Origin: Synergistes jonesii
GTDB lineage: Bacteria; Synergistota; Synergistia; Synergistales; Synergistaceae
Length of the DNA stretch: 64,000 nucleotides
Direction: 5' to 3'
NCBI RefSeq assembly: GCF_000712295.1
Contig: NZ_JMKI01000005.1
Coordinates: 45,344-109,343 of the forward strand
The notes below the pieces were generated by a model that saw only the letters and a program-made list of their open reading frames with translations, did not search any database and was not told the origin of the DNA. How positions within the stretch are numbered: position 1 is the first letter of the stretch; the number at the start of each line of letters is the position of its first letter. Below, piece after piece: positions 1 through 7,939 of the stretch. The position numbers and the translations under genes were made by a program.

Positions 1-163
1 GCATGAACATGATCTGGCCGCTCTTCGCCTCGTTGTCGAGGTTGATGCGCAGCGGCACGGCCGCCTTGCCCTGCGTGTGCAGCACGAACGCCTCCTTGTC
101 CGCCTCGATGGCGTCCCTCATCGAGAAAACCTGCAAAATGTCTTTTCTTGTCAGTATAAGCAT
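1..163 (-). CDS. Ornithine cyclodeaminase / mu-crystallin family protein (N-terminal part)
   Basis: Only the first 54 or so residues lie in the window; the rest runs off the left edge. Read on the minus strand it begins MLILTRKDILQVF and continues with RDAIEADKEAF and a PLRINL segment, which is the usual opening of the ornithine cyclodeaminase/mu-crystallin family (NAD(P)-dependent enzymes acting on ornithine, imino acids or related amino acids). The ATG at 163 is preceded by a GGGGGTG ribosome binding site; a GTG at 166 is an in-frame alternative. The gene starts 34 bases after the end of the TauE/SafE exporter gene on the same strand, so the two are probably co-transcribed. The substrate cannot be told from this fragment. 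Confidence 0.75.
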   Translation of the reverse strand, partial: MLILTRKDILQVFSMRDAIEADKEAFVLHTQGKAAVPLRINLDNEAKSGQIMFM

Positions 164-197
164 CACTAAGCACCCCCAGTATTTATTGTACCGCAGC

Positions 198-1073
198 TCA
201 GGCTTTCTCCGCCGAAGTTTTGAGCGTCGTGTAGAGAAGCTGCGCCGCCGCTACGAGTATTACCGCCGCCACTATCCACAGCAGCATCGCCGTGTCGAGG
301 CTTTTGACTATGAAGACGGCGACGAGCACACCGGCGATCCCGAATATGCTCGTGAAGAGCGTTATCTTGCGGCTGTAGCGGCCGAGGCGCACGAACTCCA
401 TCGCACCGATCGGCACCGAGAAGGTGCAGGCTCCCATCATTACAGGGAATGTCACGGCCGGGTTGAGTCCGAGCGCGTAGATCGTGGCCATCGTCGGCGC
501 GTAGGAGCCGACGCCGGCGTTGTTGAGCGCGCCGTAGATCATCATCAGCGCCATGCCCAGCGCCAGCTTGCCGCCTGTGAGCCCCGTCGCGCTGCCGCCC
601 GACGGCAGGACGCCGAATTTACCGGCAATGATGAAGAAGGCCGCCGCCACCAGCCCGAAGCCGACGAAGAGCCTGATGCCGCGCACCGGCAGCTTGACGA
701 CGAGGCGCGGGCCGAAATAAGAGCCGACCATCTGCGAGACGATCAGCAGCAGCAGCGTCGTGCGGTCCACTTCTATCGCGGATATATAGCAGAGCGCCAT
801 GACGGCTACAGGTATCGCGCATTCGGTGTTGAGCGTCCCTGGGAGGTTAGCGTCGGAGCACCACTTCTTCAGACGGTAAAATATCGTGGATAGCGCGAAA
901 TCCGGTATCCCGAACGTTGAAAGGAAGAAGCAGACCGCGCCCCATATCGCGAGCCCGACGCTGTTTCCCGGCTCCGCCCACGTCTCTTTCCTGTGTTTCA
1001 TGTAATCTGAGAAAAACCTGTACGCAAACAGCCCGTTCACCACGACTATCAACGCCAAAATTACCTGAACCAT
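198..1073 (-). CDS. TauE/SafE family sulfite/organosulfonate exporter-like permease
   Basis: A 291-residue polytopic membrane protein with about eight hydrophobic segments and the half-repeat pattern of the TauE/SafE (DUF81) family: a Gly/Ala-rich helix near residues 130-155 and a GVGSYAPTMATIYALG stretch in the second half. Family members move sulfite, sulfoacetate or other small anions across the inner membrane; the substrate here is unknown. The ATG at 1073 has an AGGAGG ribosome binding site 9 bases upstream. A good promoter lies just upstream (1110-1138). It probably heads an operon with the ornithine cyclodeaminase-family gene, which hints at a role in amino-acid or sulfonate metabolism, but that is inference only. 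Confidence 0.85.
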   Translation of the reverse strand: MVQVILALIVVVNGLFAYRFFSDYMKHRKETWAEPGNSVGLAIWGAVCFFLSTFGIPDFALSTIFYRLKKWCSDANLPGTLNTECAIPVAVMALCYISAIEVDRTTLLLLIVSQMVGSYFGPRLVVKLPVRGIRLFVGFGLVAAAFFIIAGKFGVLPSGGSATGLTGGKLALGMALMMIYGALNNAGVGSYAPTMATIYALGLNPAVTFPVMMGACTFSVPIGAMEFVRLGRYSRKITLFTSIFGIAGVLVAVFIVKSLDTAMLLWIVAAVILVAAAQLLYTTLKTSAEKA

Positions 1074-1109
1074 AGCTTTTCCTCCTAATATTGTGATTTC
1101 AGTAACTAA

Positions 1110-1138
1110 ATGATATGCTTATAACATTGTTTTGTCAA
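1110..1138 (-). promoter_or_regulatory. Predicted sigma-70 promoter of the TauE/SafE operon
   Basis: On the minus strand TTGACA (1133-1138) is followed by a 17-base spacer and TATCAT (1110-1115). The predicted transcript start is about 30 bases before the ATG at 1073. Read from sequence only. Confidence 0.55.
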
Positions 1139-1363
1139 TATAACAATTGTGTGTGTTTTTAATTTAATTTTATGCTCTCGCGCTTTTATTGAAAAAGAGC
1201 GAAAAATGGCGCTATGCCGCAACAGAGCGCGAGGCGCGCATCATAGCGCCGGCGTGTGGTACTATATAAGAAATTCACATACGAAGCGGCGCCCGATATC
1301 GAAGAGCCGGGATTTTGGATGCCCTTCCGCTCCGGGCGCGATAAAAAAGGAGGCCGATGCCAT

Positions 1364-1825
1364 ATGGCGGATAAAAAGACGATCGTCGTTTATTTTTCAA
1401 GGACGGGAACGACGGAAAAGACGGCAAAAGAGATAGCGCGGCTCGCCGGCGCGGACATATGCCGCATCGAGACCGTGAAAAAGTACCCGAAAAGCTATCT
1501 GCTCTGCGTTGCCGCGGCAAGGCTTGAGAAGTCGCGCGGCGAACTGCCGCCGCTTGCGGGGGAGCTGCCGGATCTCAGCGGCTATCAGAGGGTCGTCGCC
1601 GGCTTTCCAGTCTGGTGGTTCAGCTGCCCCGCGGCGCTGCTCTCATTCTTCAGCAACTATGATCTGGACGGCAAAGAGATACTCCCCTTCTGCCGTCACG
1701 GCGGAGGCGGCCCCGGCAAAAGCCGGGATGTGCTTGAAAAAGCCTGCCGCGGAGCCGAGGTCAGAGCTGTCTTCGACGCGAACAAGGCGGACGAAGAGGA
1801 ACTCAGGCGCTGGCTCGCGCAATAA
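1364..1825 (+). CDS. Flavodoxin-family protein
   Basis: A 153-residue protein starting MADKKTIVVYFSRTGTTEKTA. The YFSRTGTTEKTAKEIA stretch is the FMN-phosphate binding loop of flavodoxins, and the VAGFPVWWFSCPAAL segment matches the second flavin-contacting loop of the flavodoxin_4-like family. A short-chain flavodoxin would carry one or two electrons or act as a small NADPH-quinone-type reductase. I start it at ATG 1364 because a GGAGG site (1349-1353) precedes it; the open frame extends further upstream without another good site. It is a single gene with no same-strand neighbour. A GC-rich hairpin (1846-1871) follows but has no U-tract. Confidence 0.85.
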   Translation: MADKKTIVVYFSRTGTTEKTAKEIARLAGADICRIETVKKYPKSYLLCVAAARLEKSRGELPPLAGELPDLSGYQRVVAGFPVWWFSCPAALLSFFSNYDLDGKEILPFCRHGGGGPGKSRDVLEKACRGAEVRAVFDANKADEEELRRWLAQ

Positions 1826-2240
1826 TGAGCCGCGACAAAGCGGCGCGCCGCCCGCTTGAAAACGGGCGGCGTCGGTCCCCGGCGGCGAGAGGCAGGCCTT
1901 TGCATAAGCTTGCCGCACAGCTAAAAAATAAAATCTATATCCCGTTTGAGTTTACGCGCGCGGATAACTGCCGTCAGTCCTGTACGGAAATTTTACCCCC
2001 GCGCGAATTGCGGCGCCTCGTTATCTGAACTCTTCGCTCCTGCCGCACCGGCGCAGCTTCCCAAGCGGCTCCTCCGGGGGGCTGCGCTCAGGTGAAAAAC
2101 GAGAAATGGAACGGCACCAGCGTAGCCTTGCGCTATTCTTCCGACTGATTCTCTTTTTGAACTGCCAGTTAAAAGTTTAAAAGCATACCCGACGCTCGTG
2201 AAACGCGTTTTTTTTAAAGTGGCGCAAAAATTGCGCCAAC

Positions 2241-2348
2241 TTATCTACACAGTTATCCACATTTTGTGAGTAACTGTGTGCAGGGCAGGCGATTTTACGC
2301 TATAAGAGACAAAACAGAGCTCGTTTTTCATCGGAAATATGTGGATAA
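2241..2348. promoter_or_regulatory. DnaA-box cluster, possible origin subregion
   Basis: Two perfect DnaA boxes (TTATCCACA at 2253-2261; its reverse complement TGTGGATAA at 2340-2348) and one with a single mismatch (TTATCTACA at 2241-2249). The forward box lies within a perfect 9-bp inverted repeat, ACACAGTTA (2247-2255) and TAACTGTGT (2271-2279). The stretch is AT-rich and lies next to the dciA-mnmG-recF-dnaN-dnaA cluster, so a role in initiation or its control is plausible. Confidence 0.6.
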
Positions 2349-2439
2349 CCCCTGGCACTCCTAAGAAAATGCAATAAAATCGCAGTTTTGACGAAAAAAT
2401 ATACTTTGTGAAGGGAGCCTTTTAACATCTTTTTATAAA

Positions 2440-2475
2440 AGAAAAGGGCGGCTTTTTTGCTTACGGCCGCCCTCT
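2440..2475 (-). terminator. Intrinsic terminator of the superoxide reductase gene
   Basis: Minus-strand hairpin GGGCGGC (2466-2472) pairing with GCCGCCC (2446-2452), followed by TTTTCTTTT. It lies 57 bases after the stop of the superoxide reductase gene. Confidence 0.75.
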
Positions 2476-2531
2476 TTCATATTGTACCTAAAACTTTTGT
2501 TTAAGCCCTCGGAGAAAAACTCGGAATTTTA

Positions 2532-2921
2532 CTATTCTACTTCGATTCTCTTAGAGTTCTCCCAAAGGCCGTGCAGGTTGCAGTAGCTCATCGCGATAAG
2601 CGTTCCCGACTTCGCCGGGTGAATCTTAACGCAGCTTGCCGGCTCCGCCAGGATGCAGCCAGGCGTGTCGAGGTTCATCGTATCCCCGTGGGCGGCGTAG
2701 CAGAACTTGGCGACGTCCGCCACCGTTCCGTTGTCGGGCTTAAAGAAGAGCTGTATCCAGCTGATATGGTGCAGCGGTGTGTTCGGGTGCTTTATCTCCT
2801 CGCCTACCATAACCTTCACGAGCGCTTCCTCTCCGGCCTTTATCTTATCAGGCGCGTCGATCGTCGGCACATGCTTCTCCGCTTTGAAATCTCCGTCTCT
2901 TATCGTTTCTGCTATTTTCAT
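2532..2921 (-). CDS. Superoxide reductase (neelaredoxin-type desulfoferrodoxin)
   Basis: A 129-residue cytosolic iron protein that reduces superoxide to hydrogen peroxide, using rubredoxin or similar donors, without making oxygen. The centre II ligands can be read directly: His in EKHVP (about residue 17), the two His of the HPN...LHHISW segment, and Cys and His in the C-terminal SYCNLHGLWE. The N-terminal rubredoxin-like Cys4 domain of classical desulfoferrodoxin is absent, so this is the one-iron class. The ATG at 2921 has a GGAGG site 8 bases upstream and a terminator follows the gene, so it looks monocistronic. It indicates an anaerobe that meets oxygen occasionally. Confidence 0.93.
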   Translation of the reverse strand: MKIAETIRDGDFKAEKHVPTIDAPDKIKAGEEALVKVMVGEEIKHPNTPLHHISWIQLFFKPDNGTVADVAKFCYAAHGDTMNLDTPGCILAEPASCVKIHPAKSGTLIAMSYCNLHGLWENSKRIEVE

Positions 2922-3037
2922 TTTTTTGCCTCCGCTTGGTAGTTTTTTATTTCTGATTTCCCCTCTGGATATAATATCATGAAAAGTATTTTTTGTGAAG
3001 ATATTTTTATAATAAAATAATTTTAAATAAGTGTTTT

Positions 3038-3571
3038 TTATCCGCCGTTCCTTCTTTTAGCGAGCTTTTCAACGGAAAGCTTCACCCTCGCCATTTCCCG
3101 AGCAAGCCCTTCCGACATCCCGGATTCTTGAAATTTCCTCTTTTCTTCCTCCACATCCGCGTCCGCGAGCGTCACCGGAGCTCGCCTCTTATACGGAGGA
3201 AGAGGCTGCGCCGCAGCCGAGGGGGAATACGCCGGACCGACGCGGAATTCGACCTTAACGTCGTCAATCCTCAAGAAAAGCCGCAGATTTCTTTCCACTC
3301 GCGCGCGCCTGAACTTCGCAGCGGCAAGCACGGAGCTCTCCGAAACGTTTACCGTTACCCTTATCGCGCCATCTTTGCACTCGCAGGAGGCCGGCGCGCT
3401 TTTTTTCGACAGCGGATTTCCGGCGATCTCTTCCCAGCAAGCGCACAGCTCCGAAAGCTTCACCGCGAGCGCCAAGCGCGCCCAGCCGCCGCTCTCTTTG
3501 GAGCTGGAAGTTTTATCCAGCCCCTCCCTTATGATGTCGCCAGCCGGCTTGAATGCGTCATTTCGCAGCAT
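3038..3571 (-). CDS. dciA: DciA-like protein (DUF721), candidate replicative helicase loader
   Basis: A 177-residue protein. Residues about 25-115 resemble the DUF721/DciA domain: a helix containing ELCACWEEIAGNPLSKKSAP, then a beta-rich section (AIRVTVNVSESSVLA) and a helix with RVERNL. The C-terminal third is charged and probably flexible. DciA proteins are the widespread bacterial loaders or activators of the DnaB helicase in species without dnaC or dnaI. Here the gene overlaps the start of its neighbour mnmG's 3' end by 14 bases and lies in the dnaA-dnaN-recF cluster, which fits a replication role. The short similarity makes the assignment good but not certain. The ATG at 3571 is within the mnmG coding end. 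Confidence 0.75.
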   Translation of the reverse strand: MLRNDAFKPAGDIIREGLDKTSSSKESGGWARLALAVKLSELCACWEEIAGNPLSKKSAPASCECKDGAIRVTVNVSESSVLAAAKFRRARVERNLRLFLRIDDVKVEFRVGPAYSPSAAAQPLPPYKRRAPVTLADADVEEEKRKFQESGMSEGLAREMARVKLSVEKLAKRRNGG

Positions 3572-5438
3572 CTGCGCCCCTTCTGCCTCTTTCTATCGCT
3601 ACCCACAAAAGCTGTATATCCGTCGGTGGCACGCCGGGGATTCTCGACGCCTGTCCGAGCGTCGCCGGAGATATTTTTGCGAGCTTTCCGCGTCCCTCAT
3701 CCGAGAGCCCCGTCAGCTCCCCGTATTTGATGTAGGGCGGTATCTTCAGCAGCTCCATCCTGCGGAATTTTTCCACCTGTCTTTGCTGGCGGCTGACGTA
3801 GCCCTCGTATTTGAGCTCGTTGGATATCTTCTCGAATATTTCTTCCTCCGCCGCCGAGTTCGTCATATCATATACGAACTTCCAGTCGACCTCGGGACGG
3901 CGCAGAAGATCGGCGGCGCTCATCCCCTCGCAGAGAGGCGACGAAGGTATCTCTGAAAGCTTTTCGTTCACTTCTTCCGACGGTGGAATCTTGTACTCCG
4001 ATATGCGGATTCTTTCGCGCTCTTCGGCTTCCTTTGCCGCGAGGTATTTTTCATATTTTTCGTCGGGAAGCAATCCGACGTCGTGCCCCGCTTGGCAGAG
4101 GCGCTCGGCCGCGTTGTCGTGACGCAGCGTCAACCTGTATTCGCAGCGGCTCGTGAGCATTCTGTAGGGCTCGTTCGTCCCTTTAGTGACAAGGTCGTCT
4201 ATCAATACCCCGATATAGGCCTGGTCTCGGCGCAGAACGAAGGGTTCGCCGCCGCGCGCGCGCAGCGCGGCGTTTATCCCGGCGATCAGTCCCTGCCCCG
4301 CCGCCTCCTCGTAGCCGGAAGTGCCGTTTACTTGTCCCGCGAGGAAGAGATTTTTTACCGCTTTGGCCTCAAGCCACGGTTTAAGCTGCGTCGGCATCAC
4401 GAAGTCATATTCTATCGCGTATCCCGGACGCAGTATATGTGCGCGTTCACAGCCTTTGATCGTCCTCACGCTTTCAAACTGCGCTTCAAGGCACATTGAG
4501 GTCGAGAAGTTCTGAACGTATACCTCTTTGCCCTCCGGCGTTATCGGTTCGAGGAATATGGGGTGTGTTTCCTTTTCGGGGAACTTTATTATTTTGTCGT
4601 CGATGGAGGGGCAATATCTTGGCCCGATAGTTCCGAGCTTACCGGTGTAGAGCGGCGACTTGCCGAAGTATTTCCTGATTATTTCGTGCGTCCTGGCGTT
4701 CGTGCGCGTCAGGCCGCATATCATCTCGTCGTAGACTTTTTTTTCGCCGAAATGAGAAAAGGCCTGCGGTTCGTCGATGCTCCTCTGGCAGTCGAGCGCT
4801 TCCCAGTCTATCGTGTCATAATGCAGCCTCGGCGTCGTGTCCGTGCGGAGCCTGCCCATATCAAGGCCGCAGCCGCGCAGGCTCTTCGCGAAATCGGTCG
4901 CCGCCACCATGCCGAGCGGCCCGGATTTGTGTGCCGTTGTGCCGATGTAAATCCTTGAATCGAGGTATGTGCCTGTGGCGATTATGACGCACTCGGCGTA
5001 AAAACTCTGTCCGGTCTTTATCTTCACGCCCGCCGCGCGGCCGTCTTCGATCAAAAGCTCAGACGCCTGAGCCTGGTGCAGTTCAAGGTTTCTCTGTGTC
5101 AGCAGGGCCATCCTGTAGTGGTCGCTGTAGCGGCGCGGGCTGCACTGAGCCCTTAAAGTCCTCACGGCCGCTCCCTTGGACGTGTTCAGCCAGCGCAGAT
5201 GCCTCGTCGACGCGTCGGCCGCAGCCGCGCACTCGCCGCCGAGAGCGTCTATCTCCCGCACGATGTGCCCCTTGGCCGGACCCCCTATCGAAGGGTTGCA
5301 CGGCATCATGGCTATACTGTCGAGGTAAAGGCAGATCATCAGCGTTTTAGCGCCCATTCTCGCGGCGGAAAGGGCGGCTTCGCATCCGGCGTGCCCTCCG
5401 CCTATAACTATCACATCGTATTTCTCGCCGATATACAT
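3558..5438 (-). CDS. mnmG: tRNA uridine-5-carboxymethylaminomethyl modification enzyme MnmG (GidA)
   Basis: A 626-residue FAD enzyme of normal family length. With MnmE it installs the carboxymethylaminomethyl group on U34 of certain tRNAs, using methylenetetrahydrofolate. The N-terminal Rossmann FAD site VIGGGHAGCEAALSAARMG starts near residue 11. The family motifs MMPCNPSIGGPAKGH and ATGTYL follow, as do LFLAGQVNGTSGYEEAAGQG and the C-terminal GidA helical domain (RPEVDWKFVYD). The start at 5438 follows the recF stop by 20 bases, placing it in the replication operon dnaA-dnaN-recF-mnmG-dciA. Position near the origin is common for this gene. Confidence 0.97.
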   Translation of the reverse strand: MYIGEKYDVIVIGGGHAGCEAALSAARMGAKTLMICLYLDSIAMMPCNPSIGGPAKGHIVREIDALGGECAAAADASTRHLRWLNTSKGAAVRTLRAQCSPRRYSDHYRMALLTQRNLELHQAQASELLIEDGRAAGVKIKTGQSFYAECVIIATGTYLDSRIYIGTTAHKSGPLGMVAATDFAKSLRGCGLDMGRLRTDTTPRLHYDTIDWEALDCQRSIDEPQAFSHFGEKKVYDEMICGLTRTNARTHEIIRKYFGKSPLYTGKLGTIGPRYCPSIDDKIIKFPEKETHPIFLEPITPEGKEVYVQNFSTSMCLEAQFESVRTIKGCERAHILRPGYAIEYDFVMPTQLKPWLEAKAVKNLFLAGQVNGTSGYEEAAGQGLIAGINAALRARGGEPFVLRRDQAYIGVLIDDLVTKGTNEPYRMLTSRCEYRLTLRHDNAAERLCQAGHDVGLLPDEKYEKYLAAKEAEERERIRISEYKIPPSEEVNEKLSEIPSSPLCEGMSAADLLRRPEVDWKFVYDMTNSAAEEEIFEKISNELKYEGYVSRQQRQVEKFRRMELLKIPPYIKYGELTGLSDEGRGKLAKISPATLGQASRIPGVPPTDIQLLWVAIERGRRGADAAK

Positions 5439-5458
5439 TTTAAGACCTTCAATTCACT

Positions 5459-6526
5459 TTACTTATTTTGGCGGCTCTCGACGATCCTGCCGCCTTCGAC
5501 CTTGTGGACGACGCAGGGAATTTCCAGTCTAAAAGGTTCGGCAGTCGCCGCGAAAAGCTGAGAATCACGCGAGAGCAGGGAGTCGAAAAGTATTTTCCGT
5601 CCTTCGCCGTCTAGCTCCGCCGTCACCTCGTCAAGCAGCAGCACCGGGCTTTTGCCGGTCTTGCGCTTCACTCCGTCGGATGCGGCGAGCATCAGCGCTA
5701 TCGCGGTACGGCGCCTCAGCCCGCGGCTCAGCGCGGAAGAAGCCTGGCGCCCGTCCGCGGTGATCGCTACATCGTCCCTGTGCGGTCCCACGATCGGGAA
5801 TTTCAGCGCCGCTTCCCTTTCCCTGTAGCAAAAAAGCGATCTGCTGTAATCTTCCTCGCAGTCCGCGCAGAGGCCGGCCCCCCCTCTTTTAAGGGAGAGC
5901 TCTATCCTGGCGGGCGTCAGCTCGGAAAGTTTTTCCAACTCCTGGGAAAGCAGCCCTACGCCCTCCTCCCTCATCCTCCACAGCCAAGCCGCGAGAGGAA
6001 GAAGCGCCCTATCCACGACCATCGAAGGCAGCCCTTTTTTGAGGAAGAGGGCCTTCTGCCGCACGCCGCGCCTGTATTCCGAAAGCCGGAACGCGTAAGA
6101 GGGCACGATGAGGGCCAGGAGCATATCGACGAGCCTTCTGCGGCTGGCGGAAGATCCCTCTATTATCGACATGTCGTCCGAGAGGAAGGAAAGCAGCGGT
6201 ATCTTCCATCTGAGGTCGGAGGCCGTGACAGTTTTGTCGTCTACCTTGATGAAAAATCTTTTTGCGACCTTTACTTTGATGATCTCCTCGGAATCTATCT
6301 CTCCGGTGAGCTGCGCCTCGGAAGAACCGCTCTCCCACGTCGGTATCGACGAATTTTTTTCGCCCCTGCCGAGAGTCCCCCAGCCGGAGATTATGCTGAT
6401 TCCCTCAAGTATATTCGTCTTGCCGGCGCCGTTGCCTCCGGTAAGCAAATTCAGCCCCGGGAACCAGCGCATCTCCCGGGGCTCGATGTTTTTAAAGTTG
6501 TTGAACCTTACCCTGACGAACCCCAT
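5459..6526 (-). CDS. recF: DNA replication and repair protein RecF
   Basis: An SMC-like ATPase of 355 residues that helps load RecA on gapped DNA together with RecO and RecR. The Walker A motif GGNGAGKTN lies near residue 30, the ABC-type signature region appears as ALSRGLRRRTAIALMLA, and Walker B is VLLLDEVTAELDGEGRK. I start at ATG 6526 (MGFVRVRFNNFKNI), which leaves one base after the dnaN stop; an upstream in-frame start at 6559 would add 11 residues that overlap dnaN and do not resemble RecF. The tight coupling to dnaN is typical of the origin operon. Confidence 0.95.
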   Translation of the reverse strand: MGFVRVRFNNFKNIEPREMRWFPGLNLLTGGNGAGKTNILEGISIISGWGTLGRGEKNSSIPTWESGSSEAQLTGEIDSEEIIKVKVAKRFFIKVDDKTVTASDLRWKIPLLSFLSDDMSIIEGSSASRRRLVDMLLALIVPSYAFRLSEYRRGVRQKALFLKKGLPSMVVDRALLPLAAWLWRMREEGVGLLSQELEKLSELTPARIELSLKRGGAGLCADCEEDYSRSLFCYREREAALKFPIVGPHRDDVAITADGRQASSALSRGLRRRTAIALMLAASDGVKRKTGKSPVLLLDEVTAELDGEGRKILFDSLLSRDSQLFAATAEPFRLEIPCVVHKVEGGRIVESRQNK

Positions 6527-6527
6527 T

Positions 6528-7682
6528 CTACGAATTCGCTTCGGCGTCGAACATCGCAAGCTCTTCGTCGGTGAGGTTTATCGGCGCGATCATGCAGAGG
6601 AAATCGTCCCCGCCGCCGCGCCTCACGGTCATATGTCCGGACGCGCCGTTGAAGGATATCTTGACCTCGGGATCCCTTATGACCTTCAGCGATTCGAGGA
6701 AGAATTTCGAATTTACGGCTATCCTGAGCTTTTCGCCCTCGGCCTTCGCCTCTATCTCCTCCTTAGCGTTTCCGAAGTCCGGCGCGCGTCCCTGCAATAT
6801 CATCGGCGAATCCGGCCCGGCGTCCATGACGACCATGCGGTTGTAGTCGCGCACTATGACGTCGACGCGTTCAAGGGCCGATATGAGCTCGCCCCTGTCG
6901 GCCGTTACGTTGAGAGTGCTGCTCGTGGGAAGGACCTTCTCGTAAGGCGGGAACTTCGATTCGACTCTGCGCACTGCGAATTCCACGCTGTCGGATTTGA
7001 AATAGAACTGAGCGTCGTCAAAGAGAACGCGGACTTCGGATTCGGGAGAGAGCGACGAAAGGACGCGCTGAAGCTCCTTGACGCCCTTCATAGGCAGCAG
7101 CGCCGCGGCCGCATCCGCGCCTTCGGCGACAGGCGAAGAAGAGATCGCCAGCCTTCTCGTGTCGGTCGACACCACGTTCAGCTTTCCCGACGAAATGTGA
7201 AAATCGGCTGAGGAAAGGTAAAGGGGGAACTCTTCGCCGGCGGAGGCTGCAAGCGTCCCCTCTTCCAGCGACTTCGCAAGGTCTGCGGCCGAAATCACAC
7301 AGAAAGTCTGAGCGTCCTTCGACGAAGGCAGCTTGGGAAATTCTCCGACAGGATAGCTTGAAAAATTATATTTGCTCCTTCCGGACTTCAGAGTGACCTT
7401 CCCTTCGCTCACATCTATCGTGAACTCCTCCCCCGGGGCTTTTTTAAAGAGTTCGCTCACCATCTTGACCGGGAATACGGCGTCTCCCGGTTCTATCACG
7501 GTCACGCCGGAAGCGCCGCATATCACGGACGTTTTTATATCGGTAGCCTGCAGAACCACCGAATCGAACGAAGCCTTGACGAGGATAGACGAAAGGATGC
7601 TCACTGAGCCGGAAGCGGACGTGCTTCTTTCCGCGAGGCCCCAGCTTGAGAGAAATTGCTTTTTGTTGATCGTAAGCTTCAT
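6528..7682 (-). CDS. dnaN: DNA polymerase III beta subunit (sliding clamp)
   Basis: A 384-residue clamp with the usual three repeated domains. It opens MKLTINKKQFLSSW, has the PVKMVSELFKK segment of domain 1 and VRRVESKFPPYEKV in domain 2, and ends with LCMIAPINLTDEE in the place of the conserved VVMPMRL-type C-terminal motif. It forms the ring that tethers polymerase III to DNA. The ATG at 7682 has an AGGAGG site 11 bases upstream. It is followed one base later by recF and preceded by dnaA, separated by 229 bases that contain DnaA boxes. Gene order dnaA-dnaN-recF is the standard bacterial origin arrangement. Confidence 0.97.
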   Translation of the reverse strand: MKLTINKKQFLSSWGLAERSTSASGSVSILSSILVKASFDSVVLQATDIKTSVICGASGVTVIEPGDAVFPVKMVSELFKKAPGEEFTIDVSEGKVTLKSGRSKYNFSSYPVGEFPKLPSSKDAQTFCVISAADLAKSLEEGTLAASAGEEFPLYLSSADFHISSGKLNVVSTDTRRLAISSSPVAEGADAAAALLPMKGVKELQRVLSSLSPESEVRVLFDDAQFYFKSDSVEFAVRRVESKFPPYEKVLPTSSTLNVTADRGELISALERVDVIVRDYNRMVVMDAGPDSPMILQGRAPDFGNAKEEIEAKAEGEKLRIAVNSKFFLESLKVIRDPEVKISFNGASGHMTVRRGGGDDFLCMIAPINLTDEELAMFDAEANS

Positions 7683-7826
7683 AGGTTAGTCCTCCTGTTT
7701 TTACAACTTTCTTATATTTAGAACCGCAGTCGTCGTAGTAGAGCGTGTGAAAATGTAAAAACTATCGAAAATCGCTCAATCAAAGCTATTTTTTGATGTG
7801 AAAAAGATCAGGTACTTTTCACAAAG

Positions 7827-7939
7827 TTATTCACATTATACACAAAAAAAGCCCTTTAGACCCGTAAACTAAAACTGCCCACAAAAAAACAGACCACTTT
7901 TACGCCGATAATCATAACTTATTCACAATATTATCCACA
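7827..7939. promoter_or_regulatory. DnaA boxes in the dnaA-dnaN spacer and dnaA 3' end
   Basis: TTATTCACA at 7827-7835 and 7919-7927, and a perfect TTATCCACA at 7931-7939. The last two are 12 bases apart, in phase with the DNA helix, and lie within the final dnaA codons. The spacer is AT-rich. Spacing and position match the dnaA-dnaN origin subregion of other bacteria. Confidence 0.65.

Larger units (their letters stand above)
1826..2531. other. 700-base intergenic region with hairpins and DnaA boxes, no gene recognised
   Basis: No convincing coding frame. It holds a 9-bp GC hairpin just after the flavodoxin gene (1846-1871), a perfect short palindrome (GGCGCAA-AAA-TTGCGCC, 2221-2237), the DnaA-box cluster listed separately (2241-2348) and the terminator of the superoxide reductase gene. 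The part from about 2170 to 2440 is clearly AT-richer than its surroundings. Confidence 0.6.

Noticed and set aside
3..893. Long plus-strand open frame at the left edge
   Set aside because: Arg-rich antisense of the TauE/SafE gene; no family features.
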